Source: an uncultured Oscillospiraceae bacterium
GTDB taxonomy: Bacteria; Bacillota; Clostridia; Oscillospirales; Acutalibacteraceae
Length of the DNA: 64,000 nt
Reading direction: 5' to 3'
Assembly: GCA_900546785.1 (NCBI GenBank)
Contig: URED01000003.1
Coordinates: 1 to 64,000, forward strand
Below the pieces are notes generated by a model. The model searched no databases. It was given only the letters and a program-made list of their open reading frames with translations, and was not told the DNA's origin. Numbering within the stretch: position 1 is the stretch's first letter; every line of letters starts with the position of its first letter. Below, one piece after another: positions 34,477 through 44,276 of the stretch. A program made the position numbers and the translations under genes.

Positions 34477-36168
34477 TTAAGCCATTTTTTTACAATGTTG
34501 TAAAACTTTTAGCTCTGACAGTTCGATCGTTTTTGACATAATAATCAATATTGTTAAAACCGCCGCATAAATAATACTTAAAACAACAAAATCGGCAGTT
34601 TCATTGCCGAAATCAAACAGCCCGTGAAACGTAAAATACGCGGCGGCATAGGCCGCGCCCGAGCAGCAGAGCGGTTTAACAATCATATTTCCGAACCGGA
34701 ATTTTACGTCGGCATATTTTGAAAGGATAAAAAGATTGCATATCAAAATAACACTATACCCGACTATATCGGAGATTGCGGCTCCGTAAATATTGATCTT
34801 CGCGTTTGAAACGAGCACGAAATTTAAAGCGATACGTATAACGGCGGCAGCAAGGAACGAAGGTATGCTTTTTGCGGCACAGCCGATTGCCTGCACGGAA
34901 AAAACAACAGTGCCCGAAAGGCAGAACAAAAGCATTGTAAAACCGTACAGGCGCACAAGACCGAAACAGCCTATAACGATATCGTAATTTGACGAGCCGT
35001 ATAAAAAGCGCAAAAGATACCCTGCGCAAAGAGAAAGATAAAATCCGCCGCCGATAGCGATGAGCGAGGTATATTTGAAAATGCTGTTAATCAGGGACGA
35101 CAGATAGGCTCGCCTGCCCGATTCATATGCGGATGTAAGCGCCGGTACGGCGGCAACGCCGAGCGCCATAGTGAAGCCCGGGAACAGCATTTTAAGATCA
35201 TTGGCAGAAGAAAAAAGCCCGTAAATATAGGTCAGCACATCTTCGTCCCCCGTGCCGCTTATTGAAAGGCTTTGCGAATATGCAGATTTCAGCTGATCAA
35301 AATCGCACATGGAAAGGCAATACTGTATGGACGCATTATCCAGAAACGAGGATACGCTTTGGATCAGCGTGGAGGCAACGATGGGCAGGCAGAAGGAGAC
35401 GAGCTCACGCATTTCGGGCAGCGCGGAGCCTTTTACGCGCGGGTATAAAGGCGAATATTTAAGACGCACATAGGCGCTGCAATAGATCCAGCACAGCAGC
35501 GCGCCCACGGACGCACCGGCAACTGCCGCAGCTGCTGTAAAGGGATAGATACAGGAAAGCGCCTGCTGCGCATCAAGGCACGCCGTACCCAAAACGGTGC
35601 CGGTTTCAAGATAGGACGAATACAGAGCGCCCATAACATATTTTGAAAAGAGCAGCCCGAAAACGGTTTTGAACACCGCCTCTATGACCTGCCCCACCGA
35701 AGTGGACACCATATTCATATGCCCCTCTGCAAACGCTCTGCTTAACGCGGCGGCAGCCGAAAAAAGAACGGCGGGCGCCATTGCAAAGATTGCTGGTATG
35801 CTTTTTGGGGACGCGACTGCCTGCGCATACGGGCGGGCAAGAAGAAGCATCAGCGCCGTGCCCGCAATTCCGAGCATAAAAAAGAGCAGAGAAGCGCCTT
35901 TTTTGATCTTATATACCTTTGCGGGGTCATTTTTTTCTCTGTACTTACTGATAAGATGCGTAAGCGCCACCGGCAGCGCGCCCATAATGACGGCGTGCAT
36001 GGGCATAAAGATATTATATGCCGTATTGAAATAACCGCGCCCAGTTGCGCCGATAAACGCAGTTAACGGGATCTTGTATACAGCGCTTATTATTTTTATG
36101 ATAACGGAAGCCGCAAGCAGCAAAACGGCGGAATTGATATATTTTTGCTTTAGATTATTCAATCTCAT
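34477..36168 (-). CDS. MOP-superfamily flippase, SpoVB/polysaccharide exporter type
   Basis: A 563-residue membrane protein with about 14 helices, opening with NSAVLLLAASVIIKIISAVYKIPLTAFIG, typical of the SpoVB/RfbX group that flips lipid-linked wall or polysaccharide precursors. Upstream of mazG it occupies the yabM position of B. subtilis, which favours a SpoVB/YabM-type role in sporulation or wall synthesis. I place the start at the ATG at 36168; a GTG one codon upstream and a TTG eight codons upstream are alternatives. Confidence 0.85.
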   Translation of the reverse strand: MRLNNLKQKYINSAVLLLAASVIIKIISAVYKIPLTAFIGATGRGYFNTAYNIFMPMHAVIMGALPVALTHLISKYREKNDPAKVYKIKKGASLLFFMLGIAGTALMLLLARPYAQAVASPKSIPAIFAMAPAVLFSAAAALSRAFAEGHMNMVSTSVGQVIEAVFKTVFGLLFSKYVMGALYSSYLETGTVLGTACLDAQQALSCIYPFTAAAAVAGASVGALLCWIYCSAYVRLKYSPLYPRVKGSALPEMRELVSFCLPIVASTLIQSVSSFLDNASIQYCLSMCDFDQLKSAYSQSLSISGTGDEDVLTYIYGLFSSANDLKMLFPGFTMALGVAAVPALTSAYESGRRAYLSSLINSIFKYTSLIAIGGGFYLSLCAGYLLRFLYGSSNYDIVIGCFGLVRLYGFTMLLFCLSGTVVFSVQAIGCAAKSIPSFLAAAVIRIALNFVLVSNAKINIYGAAISDIVGYSVILICNLFILSKYADVKFRFGNMIVKPLCCSGAAYAAAYFTFHGLFDFGNETADFVVLSIIYAAVLTILIIMSKTIELSELKVLQHCKKMA

Positions 36169-36171
36169 CAC

Positions 36172-36207
36172 CAATAAAAAAAGGCAGCGCAAATTTGCAC
36201 TGCCTTT
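36172..36207 (-). terminator. Terminator of the coiled-coil protein gene
   Basis: Minus-strand stem AAGGCAGTGCAAA with TTTGCGCTGCCTT (one G-T pair) followed by TTTTTTA. Confidence 0.85.
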
Positions 36208-36242
36208 AAAATAACTGCTTTAAAATTCTCTCTATATTGCGA

Positions 36243-36782
36243 TCACTCTTCTTCGCTCTGCGGCTGCTCGGGCGCGGTTTCGCCGCTGACCTCCGTGAAA
36301 TCCGTGGTTATTTCAGTTGAGGAATCATATGCCGCGCCTGATTTAACGGAAAGCTGGACTGCTCTGAAAAAGTCCTTTGCCTGCTGAACGATAACGTCGC
36401 GCGCCTCCTTGGAAGCGGTTTTGACTTCGTTTTTAAATTCCTCGGCGCCTTTTTTGAAATCCTCTGCGTCTTTGTTTTTTGCCTCTTCAAGCTCTGCATT
36501 CAGAGATTCTGTTTTCTCCTTTAAAGCAGAGATATCGGCAATACATCCGGCATAATCATTTTCATCAACATCATTGCCGAGATATGCCTCAAACTGAAGC
36601 CTGCCGAACTTTTCATAAGCCTTGGCAAGCTTGGATTTTGAATCCATATATTCTATTCTTTTTCTTGAAAGCTCAAGATACATTGCGCCTTTTTTATTAA
36701 GCGTTTCCGCAACGTTTCTGGTTTTTGAAAACATATCCTCAAAATTTGTGAATTTCTGCGTATTGCCGTCTTGCTTTGGCAT
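36243..36782 (-). CDS. Predicted coiled-coil protein, unknown function
   Basis: A 179-residue, highly charged, mostly helical cytosolic protein. Residues about 15-140 look coiled coil (LNKKGAMYLELSRKRIEY, LKEKTESLNAELEEAKNK), and the last 30 residues are acidic and disordered, ending in Glu repeats. No motif or family is recognised; I recall similar helical proteins in Clostridia, often with a C-terminal zinc ribbon that is absent here. It is a single-gene unit with its own promoter, AGGGGG ribosome site and terminator. Confidence 0.65.
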   Translation of the reverse strand: MPKQDGNTQKFTNFEDMFSKTRNVAETLNKKGAMYLELSRKRIEYMDSKSKLAKAYEKFGRLQFEAYLGNDVDENDYAGCIADISALKEKTESLNAELEEAKNKDAEDFKKGAEEFKNEVKTASKEARDVIVQQAKDFFRAVQLSVKSGAAYDSSTEITTDFTEVSGETAPEQPQSEEE

Positions 36783-36805
36783 AATAACATCCCCCTGTCA
36801 ATAAC

Positions 36806-36834
36806 AGTATATTACATTATGAATAATAATGCAA
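36806..36834 (-). promoter_or_regulatory. Promoter of the coiled-coil protein gene
   Basis: Minus-strand -35 TTGCAT (36829-36834), 17-base spacer, -10 TATACT (36806-36811). Confidence 0.6.
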
Positions 36835-36850
36835 TACAAAATGTAATAAT

Positions 36851-38299
36851 TTAAGTATTGTTTACCGATTTTTTATAAAATTCACTGATTTTTTGCTTTC
36901 TTGAAAGGATATCGGTAAAACGCCCTATATATTCATATGGATATTTATAGTTATAAATGCGTTCAATTTTCCCGCTTTCCGGCGCTTTCAGCCGGGTAAC
37001 GCCGCCTGCTCCCGCCGCAAGCACGGTATGCGTTTCGTCCATCATAAAAACATTATATAGGCAATCATGCCCGGGTCTGCACCAGCCGGTGTTTTCAAGA
37101 TTGCCGACCGCCTTTCCCTGCTTATACATATAATAAGGCGTATAACCGGCTTTTGAGAGTGTGCGAATGCTGAAATCCACCATTTGACACGCAAGCGCCC
37201 TGTTCGGCATGCCGTGAGCGGTCAGAAAAGCGCCTGTTTTGAGGCAGAGCGTGTGTACGGTTATATTTGACGGAGCAAGCTCTACAGCTGTTTTTACGCT
37301 GCTTTTAAAGGAATCGAAAGTATCGCCCGGAAGCGCGGCGATCAGATCCATATTGATATCCTTAAATCCGCATTTTACCGCGGTTTCATATGCCGAAAGC
37401 GTTTGTGCCGAGGTGTGCCGCCTGCCGATGGCATTCAAAACAGAATCATTGAAAGTCTGCGGATTTATACTGATTCTGCCCACGCCGGCGGCTTTCAGCG
37501 TATTCAGCTTTTCCGCCGTAACGGTATCCGGTCTGCCCGCCTCAACCGTATATTCGCGCAGGGTGGAAAGATCAAAATTGTTTTCTACGGCGCGTAAGAC
37601 GAGCGAGAGCTGAGCGGCACTGAGCGTTGTTGGCGTGCCGCCGCCGAAGTAGACAGTTTCCAGACGCAGGCCGAGCTTTTTTGCGTATCTGCCGGTTTCC
37701 TCAAGCTCTTTGCAAAGAAGCGCAACATAATCGTCCAGCAAGCCGGAGGCGCGCTCTATACTGTGTGAAACGAAGGAGCAATACGAGCATCTTGACGGGC
37801 AAAACGGAATGGAAACATAAAGCGAAAAGCTGTCATTTTGAGAAAGCGCAATGATCTTATCTTCGCTTTTTGCAACATCACAAACGAGCATCAGCTTATC
37901 CTCGCCGACCAAATAACGATCTCTTAAAACACGCTTTGCATATTCACGCGAGTCTTTTGAAACAAGAGAATGATAAAATTTTGCGGGACGCACGCCGTAG
38001 AGGATCCCCCACGGGTATGTATCCCCGGTGGCTTTTGAAAGCACGCTGTAAAACAGGCGCGACAGGGCGTTTTTTTCATCCTCATCCGAACGGACCGTGC
38101 GCGTTTCCTGCGTTTTAACGCCGTTAATATCCGCTGCAACCGTGATATTTCCACCGTTTACAGCCGTATATACAAGTATGCCGCCGTATTCGCCCTTTGG
38201 CATATGCGGCAGCATTTCTATTTTTTCATAAGGGAAAAAATTCTCTGCTAAATTTTCGGTATCATAGGAATAACCGTGGTTTTCATTTACTAATATCAT
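36851..38299 (-). CDS. hemZ: Radical SAM coproporphyrinogen dehydrogenase-like protein HemZ
   Basis: A 482-residue radical SAM protein of the HemN/HemZ family. An N-terminal domain (about 1-160) precedes the radical SAM core with the cluster motif PFCPSRCSYCSF (CxxxCxxC) and YFGGGTPTTL; a HemN C-terminal domain follows. HemZ-type proteins are annotated as oxygen-independent coproporphyrinogen III dehydrogenases, but some lack that activity, so the reaction is uncertain. It follows the MBL hydrolase by three bases in the dtd-relA-recJ run. Confidence 0.88.
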   Translation of the reverse strand: MILVNENHGYSYDTENLAENFFPYEKIEMLPHMPKGEYGGILVYTAVNGGNITVAADINGVKTQETRTVRSDEDEKNALSRLFYSVLSKATGDTYPWGILYGVRPAKFYHSLVSKDSREYAKRVLRDRYLVGEDKLMLVCDVAKSEDKIIALSQNDSFSLYVSIPFCPSRCSYCSFVSHSIERASGLLDDYVALLCKELEETGRYAKKLGLRLETVYFGGGTPTTLSAAQLSLVLRAVENNFDLSTLREYTVEAGRPDTVTAEKLNTLKAAGVGRISINPQTFNDSVLNAIGRRHTSAQTLSAYETAVKCGFKDINMDLIAALPGDTFDSFKSSVKTAVELAPSNITVHTLCLKTGAFLTAHGMPNRALACQMVDFSIRTLSKAGYTPYYMYKQGKAVGNLENTGWCRPGHDCLYNVFMMDETHTVLAAGAGGVTRLKAPESGKIERIYNYKYPYEYIGRFTDILSRKQKISEFYKKSVNNT

Positions 38300-38302
38300 A
38301 AT

Positions 38303-38917
38303 TTATCTCATATACGGATTATTTGACTTTTCAAAGGCGATCGTTGTGGCACGGTCATGGCCGGGAAAGACCTTTAAAGAACCGTCAAGAGCCGAAAGGC
38401 GCTTTAAGCTTTGCATCATTTCTGTTGACGAGCCGCCGGGAAAATCCGTTCTGCCGCAGGAGCAGAAAAACAGGGTATCGCCGGTGAAGATGCAGCCATC
38501 CAGCAGATAACAGACACTGCCCTTTGTGTGCCCCGGCGTGGAAAGCACCTTTATCTTGGTGCTGCCGAGCACAAGCTCGCTGCCCTCGTCCACGAGGATA
38601 TCCGCATCTGCTTTTTCCGGCGTGCTGCCCATAAACGCACCCAGATTGAGCTTGCCGGATGAGAGCATAGGCTCATCCTGCCTGCTGACTACGACCTTTG
38701 CACCGTATACGCGCTTGATTGCGGCAACGCCGCCGATATGGTCAAAGTGGCCGTGCGTGAGCAGGATATATTCAAGTTTGGCGTCTCCGATAAAGCCGCG
38801 CATCTCAGGCGAATCTGCAGGGCAGTCCACCAGCGCGCTCAGACCGCTTTCGGTATCTGTAACCATGTAACAATTCGCGTTCATGCCGCCGAGGTAGATA
38901 GATCTGACTTCTGCCAT
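38303..38917 (-). CDS. MBL-fold metallohydrolase (glyoxalase II-like)
   Basis: A 204-residue metallo-beta-lactamase fold with the zinc motif THGHFDHIGG, then TPGHTKGS, FTGDTLF and FPGHD. It resembles hydroxyacylglutathione-hydrolase-like thioesterases. In Clostridia it commonly sits between dtd and hemZ, as here; the substrate is unknown. Confidence 0.88.
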   Translation of the reverse strand: MAEVRSIYLGGMNANCYMVTDTESGLSALVDCPADSPEMRGFIGDAKLEYILLTHGHFDHIGGVAAIKRVYGAKVVVSRQDEPMLSSGKLNLGAFMGSTPEKADADILVDEGSELVLGSTKIKVLSTPGHTKGSVCYLLDGCIFTGDTLFFCSCGRTDFPGGSSTEMMQSLKRLSALDGSLKVFPGHDRATTIAFEKSNNPYMR

Positions 38918-38947
38918 AGTGATATCCTTTCATCAAAACAGTTTTCA

Positions 38948-39400
38948 TCATTTAAGTAAAGCACTGTCTAAAATAATAGTGACGGGGCCGTCGTTGAGCA
39001 GCTCCACCTGCATATCCGCGCCGAAAACGCCCGTTTCAACACGCGAAACGCCGCTTTGCTTCAGACCTGCGGTAAAATATTCATACAGTCTGTTTGCCTC
39101 TTCGGGCGGAGCTGAGGGCGTAAAGCTGGGGCGCCTGCCGTGTGAACAGTCCGCGCACAAGGTGAACTGCGAGACCACAAGCATCTCCCCGCCTATATCC
39201 ACGGAGGACAGATTCATTTTACCGTTTTCATCTTCAAAAATACGCAGATTTACGATCTTTTTTACAAGCTTATCCGCCTCTTTTTCATCATCGCCCGCCA
39301 TAACGCCAAGCAAGATCAAAAAGCCTGTATTACAGCTGCCGACGGTTTTGCCGCCGACCTTGACGCTTGCGTGGGAAACACGCTGGATCACGGCTTTCAC
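38948..39400 (-). CDS. dtd: D-aminoacyl-tRNA deacylase
   Basis: A 150-residue Dtd that hydrolyses D-amino acids mischarged on tRNA. Its two active-site motifs are clear: VVSQFTL with the catalytic Thr, and NDGPVT with the cis Gly-Pro that enforces chirality. It follows relA, an order conserved across Firmicutes. Confidence 0.95.
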   Translation of the reverse strand: MKAVIQRVSHASVKVGGKTVGSCNTGFLILLGVMAGDDEKEADKLVKKIVNLRIFEDENGKMNLSSVDIGGEMLVVSQFTLCADCSHGRRPSFTPSAPPEEANRLYEYFTAGLKQSGVSRVETGVFGADMQVELLNDGPVTIILDSALLK

Positions 39401-39415
39401 AAACTTTCACCGCCT

Positions 39416-41602
39416 TTATACATTCGTTCTTTCAATATGATAAACGCCCTCGATCTTCCTTATAATTCTGACAATATTATCAAGATGCTCCTTGCTGCTC
39501 ACGGCTACGGTAAGCGTTGTGAGGCAGTTGCCGTCATTTATGGGACGGGCGTTTATGGAATGGATCTTGACATGCATATTCATAAGCGTGCTGGTAATAT
39601 CCAGCACGATACCGTCCCTGTCGATCGCATAAACGTCAAGCGTTGACTGCGTTTCGATCTTGACGGAATCATCCCAATACGCATGGATCCACCTTTCCGG
39701 CTCCGCGCAGTGCTCCAGATCCTGAGGCACGTTCACACAGTTTCTTCTGTGAATGGAAAGGCCGTGACCTCTTGTTATAAAACCTATGATCTCCTCGCCC
39801 GGGAGCGGGTTGCAGCAGCGCGCCATTTTGATCAGGCAGTTATCTATGCCTTCAACGATAACGCCGTTTGAGGAAGAATTTTTGCGCGGTCTGTCCACAA
39901 TATTCGAGAGCTGCGGCTTTTCCGGCTCTTTTTCTTTCCAGTTTTTATTATATTCGTCCTTTATGCCGGGCATGAGGCGGTTGATCTGAATGCCGCCGTA
40001 GCCGACGGCAGCGTAGAATTCATCTACATGCGCGAAATGCTGCTTTTCCGATATGCGCTTTATGAATTCATCATATTTCGCGCCGCTGAGGCCTATAAAA
40101 TTACGGCGCAGTTCCCGTTTGACGGACGCCTTGCCCTCTTCAATATTTTCTTCTCTTCTCTCTTTTTTGAACCAGGAGCGGATCTTACTGCGCGCCTCTC
40201 CCGTTTTTACGATGGAGAGCCAGTCGCGGCTGGGGCCTTTTCCCTGCTGATTTGTTGTTAAGATCTCTATTCTTTCGCCTGTTTTGATCTGATAATCAAG
40301 CGGTACGATACGCCCGTCCACCTTGGCGCCGACCATTTTATTGCCGACGGCGGAATGGATCGCATACGCAAAATCAATAACGGTTGAACCTGTGGGCAGG
40401 CTTTTTATATCGCCCTTGGGGGTGAAGACATATACCTCTTCCACAGAGAGATCGCCTTTTATGCTGGCAACAAGATCCTCTGCCGTATCCGTGGATTCGC
40501 CCGTTTCTATCATTCTGTGGATCCAGGAAAGTTTTTCATCCAGCGCGTCCTTGCCGCCCTTGCCGAGTTTGTATTTCCAGTGCGCGGCGATACCGTATTC
40601 CGCCGTGCGGTGCATTTCCCACGTTCTGATCTGTATCTCAAACGGAATACCGTCTTTGGAAAGCACGGTAGTATGCAAAGACTGATACATATTCGGCTTG
40701 GGGGTGGAAATATAATCCTTGAACCTGCCCGGTATGGGCTTGAACATATCATGAACAATCCCCAGCGCGTTATAGCAGTCTATCATGGTATCAACGATGA
40801 TCCTGACAGCGTAGATATCATATATTTCCTCAAAGGATTTGCCTTTGATATAAACTTTTCGGAAAATGCCGTGAACGGATTTCACGCGCGAGGTGATCGC
40901 TGCGTTTTTGATCAGCGGCGTAATGCGTTCCTGAATCTGCGCTTTGATATCGTTTAAAAAGCGCTCGCCCTCCTCCTTTTTCATGGAAAGGTTATTTTCT
41001 ATCTCCTGATAGGCGATAGGATCCAGATAGCGCACGGCAAGATCCTCAAGCTCATCTTTAATGGCACGGATACCGAGGCGGTGCGCGATAGGCGCATAAA
41101 TTTCCAGCGTTTCAAGGCTTTTTTCACGCTGTTTATAATCCGGCATGAACTGCAGGGTGCGCATATTATGCAATCTGTCCGCAAGCTTGATGATGATAAC
41201 GCGCACATCTTTATTCATGGCGATGAACATTTTTCGGATATTTTCCGCCTGCACTTCCTCTCTGGTGGAAAGCGGGATCTTACCGAGTTTAGTAACGCCG
41301 TCCACGAGCAGAGCGACCTCATCGCCAAAGGTTTCCCTTATAAAATCAATGCTTACCTTGGTATCTTCTACAACATCGTGAAGCAGCGCGGAAATGATAC
41401 ACTCGTTGTCCATACCGAAGTTAAAAAGGATCTGCGCAACGGCAACGGGGTGCATGATATAAGGCTCGCCGGAACGGCGTTTCTGATCCTGATGCGCCGC
41501 TTTTGCAATATCATATGCTTTTTTGATCTTTTCACAATCATACTGCGGATTCTGCTTTACCTGCTCGTAAAAAGCGGCGAAGCCGTCGTCAAAATCACTC
41601 AA
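39416..41602 (-). CDS. relA: Bifunctional (p)ppGpp synthetase/hydrolase
   Basis: A 728-residue long RSH protein. The HD hydrolase domain (about 45-150) keeps HDVVEDT, so it should be active. The synthetase domain (about 230-340) has IQIRTWEMHRTAEYGIAAHW. TGS (about 395-455) and C-terminal zinc-finger (CCNPLPGEEI) and ACT domains (655-728) sense the ribosome state. It controls the stringent response to amino-acid starvation. It overlaps recJ by 8 bases. Confidence 0.95.
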   Translation of the reverse strand: MSDFDDGFAAFYEQVKQNPQYDCEKIKKAYDIAKAAHQDQKRRSGEPYIMHPVAVAQILFNFGMDNECIISALLHDVVEDTKVSIDFIRETFGDEVALLVDGVTKLGKIPLSTREEVQAENIRKMFIAMNKDVRVIIIKLADRLHNMRTLQFMPDYKQREKSLETLEIYAPIAHRLGIRAIKDELEDLAVRYLDPIAYQEIENNLSMKKEEGERFLNDIKAQIQERITPLIKNAAITSRVKSVHGIFRKVYIKGKSFEEIYDIYAVRIIVDTMIDCYNALGIVHDMFKPIPGRFKDYISTPKPNMYQSLHTTVLSKDGIPFEIQIRTWEMHRTAEYGIAAHWKYKLGKGGKDALDEKLSWIHRMIETGESTDTAEDLVASIKGDLSVEEVYVFTPKGDIKSLPTGSTVIDFAYAIHSAVGNKMVGAKVDGRIVPLDYQIKTGERIEILTTNQQGKGPSRDWLSIVKTGEARSKIRSWFKKERREENIEEGKASVKRELRRNFIGLSGAKYDEFIKRISEKQHFAHVDEFYAAVGYGGIQINRLMPGIKDEYNKNWKEKEPEKPQLSNIVDRPRKNSSSNGVIVEGIDNCLIKMARCCNPLPGEEIIGFITRGHGLSIHRRNCVNVPQDLEHCAEPERWIHAYWDDSVKIETQSTLDVYAIDRDGIVLDITSTLMNMHVKIHSINARPINDGNCLTTLTVAVSSKEHLDNIVRIIRKIEGVYHIERTNV

Positions 41603-43622
41603 TATTCAGCCTTCCTTTCAGAGATTTTAAGATTTTTGAACTTTCAAGATCCACCTTCTGCGCCGCTTCGCATATTTTGATGGAACCGCCGTCATAGCTG
41701 ATAAGCGAACATTCATGAAAGGCGCGCAATGCAAACATCATTTGCGCATATGTAACGCCGGACAGAGAAAAATAAAGGCTGTCCGCATCGGTATAAACGT
41801 TTTTTCTTTTTCTCAGAGCTTTATACACCTCGGCACAGACCTGCCGACCGGGATAAACATCTTTGGAATTATTTTTACCTGCAAGAAAGAGCTGATACGC
41901 CTCTCTTTGTGAAAAATACGCATCTTCATCCATAGCGCTCTTTCTTATATCCACCGCCTGCACCGAAAGGTATTCACGCCCGTTATACGGATTCACGCCG
42001 ATTCTGACAGCGGCATCGATCTTTTCCCCGGGAATAAACGGAAATCTATCCGGCGAAGTGCCGAATTTGACGATTCTGATTTTTCTGCCTTTTTTCTCAC
42101 ATTCAAGGCGAATATGCTTGCCGCCGCCCATTGGGGTTATACTGATAAGCTCAAGATTCATAAGCGCGAACACGGCGCGCTTATTGCCCTCGCCGTAAGG
42201 CTCAAGGATCTTAAGATCCTTTGCCAGTTCAACGCTCAGATAAAACGGTGATATTTTAAAATCTATATCCACGGTCTGCGGCGGCATAGCGGGATATTTT
42301 TGCGCAGCGAACGCATTGATCTTATCTCTGAAAACATCTATATCCGCAGCACTGAGGCTTAGCCCCGCAGCGCCGGGATGCCCGCCGAAATGCGTTAGCA
42401 TATCGGCGCAGCTTGAAACAGCTTCAAAGATATTGAAGCCCTGCACGCTTCTTGCCGAGCCGCGGGCAGTGCCGTCCTCGTCAACACCTATGATTATACT
42501 TGGTTTTTCATATTTTTCGCAGATCCTGGAAGCTACTATACCCACTACGCCCTGATGATAGCCCTTTCCGGCAACGACTATGACACGCGCCGAGGCAAGC
42601 GCAGGTTCGGCAGACAGCTGCTTTACAACATCCCCAAATATCTCCTGCTCCAGTTCCTGACGGTGCGTATTGTTTTCATTAAGCTGCTCTGCGATGAAAT
42701 CCGCCTTTGCGGGATCCTCGCAAACAAGAAGCTCCACCGCTCTTGCGGCGTGTTCCAGCCTGCCCGTTGCGTTGATGCGCGGGCAAACGGAAAACGCCAC
42801 ATTTGTGGAGTTGATCTCCTTATCCGATAAGCCTGCCGCTTTTATGAGCGCGGCAATACCGGGGCGCGGATCTTCATTGATCAGGCGAACGCCCGTTTTA
42901 ACGATGGCTCTGTTTTCATCGCACAGCGGCATAATATCCGCTATGGTGCCGATTGCGGCAAGATCTGCATAGCGGTACAAAATATCGTCCGTATCGCCGT
43001 AAAGCGCGCATGCAAGCTTAAACGCCACGCCCACGCCTGCAAAATCCGTAAAAGGCAACTCGCCGTCCTGCAAATGCGGGTTTACAACAGCCTCGGCACG
43101 GGGAAGTGTTTCCGGCACCTGATGGTGATCTGTAATGACCAGCTCCAGACCGAGGGAATAGGCATATTCCGCCTCTTCAACGGCACTGATACCGTTATCG
43201 ACCGTAATGATCAGGCGGGTGCCGTTCTCCGCAAGCTTTTTGACGGCGCTCATATTGAGGCCGTAGCCCTCGGAATCACGCGACGGAATATAATAATCCA
43301 CATTACCGCCCATATCGCTGAAAAGCGAATACAAAAGCGCGGTGGAAGTTACGCCGTCACAATCATAATCGCCGTATACGGTGATCTTTTCTCCAAGGGA
43401 GATTGCCTGCTCGATCCGGCTGACAGCCGCTTCCATGCCGGAAAGCGCATAAGGGTCTGAAATACGAACGGAAGAGGAAATGAATTCAGAGACCTTAAGC
43501 TCATCATCAAATCCCCTTGCGGCAAGCAAATACGCAACAAAAGCGTCCATATTAAATTTTTCGCTGATTGCGGATGCCTTTTCCTTATCCGCATTTGCAA
43601 TACGCCATTTTTTATGAGCCAT
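41595..43622 (-). CDS. recJ: Single-stranded-DNA exonuclease RecJ
   Basis: A 675-residue DHH-family 5'-3' exonuclease acting in recombination and mismatch repair. Motifs visible: YGDYDCDGVTSTALLY (motif II), ITDHHQVPE (DHH), HFGGHPGAAGLSL (DHHA1) and an OB region near 455-560. At 675 residues it is shorter than B. subtilis RecJ (about 786) and lacks part of the C-terminal extension. Its stop abuts relA, and its start overlaps the hisE stop. Confidence 0.93.
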   Translation of the reverse strand: MAHKKWRIANADKEKASAISEKFNMDAFVAYLLAARGFDDELKVSEFISSSVRISDPYALSGMEAAVSRIEQAISLGEKITVYGDYDCDGVTSTALLYSLFSDMGGNVDYYIPSRDSEGYGLNMSAVKKLAENGTRLIITVDNGISAVEEAEYAYSLGLELVITDHHQVPETLPRAEAVVNPHLQDGELPFTDFAGVGVAFKLACALYGDTDDILYRYADLAAIGTIADIMPLCDENRAIVKTGVRLINEDPRPGIAALIKAAGLSDKEINSTNVAFSVCPRINATGRLEHAARAVELLVCEDPAKADFIAEQLNENNTHRQELEQEIFGDVVKQLSAEPALASARVIVVAGKGYHQGVVGIVASRICEKYEKPSIIIGVDEDGTARGSARSVQGFNIFEAVSSCADMLTHFGGHPGAAGLSLSAADIDVFRDKINAFAAQKYPAMPPQTVDIDFKISPFYLSVELAKDLKILEPYGEGNKRAVFALMNLELISITPMGGGKHIRLECEKKGRKIRIVKFGTSPDRFPFIPGEKIDAAVRIGVNPYNGREYLSVQAVDIRKSAMDEDAYFSQREAYQLFLAGKNNSKDVYPGRQVCAEVYKALRKRKNVYTDADSLYFSLSGVTYAQMMFALRAFHECSLISYDGGSIKICEAAQKVDLESSKILKSLKGRLNIE

Positions 43623-43945
43623 TACGAATCTTTATCCACCACATGAAATTTCTTTAGATTGGAACGCTTTTGGGCTCTTTTTTCAAGCTCTGCCTCAACA
43701 TCTTCGGGCGTAATGCCCTGATACGCCATCATAACAAGGATATGATAGAGAAGATCGGAAATTTCGTAAACCGTTTCTTCTTTATCGTTATTTTTAGCCG
43801 CAATAACGGTCTCCGTACACTCCTCACCAACCTTTTTCAGGATCTTATCTATACCCTGCTCAAAAAGATAGGCCGTATAAGAGCCCTCGCTTTTTTCGTT
43901 TTTTCTGTCTATAATGACCTGATATTCGTTTTTGATATAATCCAT
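43622..43945 (-). CDS. hisE: Phosphoribosyl-ATP pyrophosphatase
   Basis: A 107-residue MazG-like HisE (KVGEECTETVIAAKNND, EISDLLYHILVMM) that converts phosphoribosyl-ATP to phosphoribosyl-AMP, step 2 of histidine synthesis. The ATG at 43945 lies one base after the hisI stop; a TTG three codons earlier overlaps it. Confidence 0.95.
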   Translation of the reverse strand: MDYIKNEYQVIIDRKNEKSEGSYTAYLFEQGIDKILKKVGEECTETVIAAKNNDKEETVYEISDLLYHILVMMAYQGITPEDVEAELEKRAQKRSNLKKFHVVDKDS

Positions 43946-43946
43946 T

Positions 43947-44276
43947 TTACTCAAAATCCTTTATTTTATTAAAAAAACAGCTGTGACTGCCGGTATGGCA
44001 GGCGGCGCCTGTTTGTATGACCTCTATAAGCAAGGTGTCGTCATCGCAATCTCCGTATATGGAAACGATCTTTTGCAGATGACCGCTTGTGGCGCCCTTA
44101 TTCCAAAGCTCCTGCCTGCTTCTTGACCAGAACCAGGTATAGCCCGTTTCAAGCGTTTTTTTCAGTGATTCCCGGTTCATATACGCAAGCATAAGCACCT
44201 GCCCGGTGCCGTGCTCCTGAATAACGGCCGGGATCAGCTCTGATTTCTTAAAATATCTTTCAATATCCACCGTCAT
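43947..44276 (-). CDS. hisI: Phosphoribosyl-AMP cyclohydrolase
   Basis: A 109-residue HisI with the Mg site [10 protein letters not shown] and zinc-ligand motif [13 protein letters not shown]; it opens the purine ring in step 3. HisI and HisE are separate proteins here, not fused. It overlaps hisA by four bases. hisF, which normally precedes hisI, is absent. Confidence 0.95.
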   Translation of the reverse strand: MTVDIERYFKKSELIPAVIQEHGTGQVLMLAYMNRESLKKTLETGYTWFWSRSRQELWNKGATSGHLQKIVSIYGDCDDDTLLIEVIQTGAACHTGSHSCFFNKIKDFE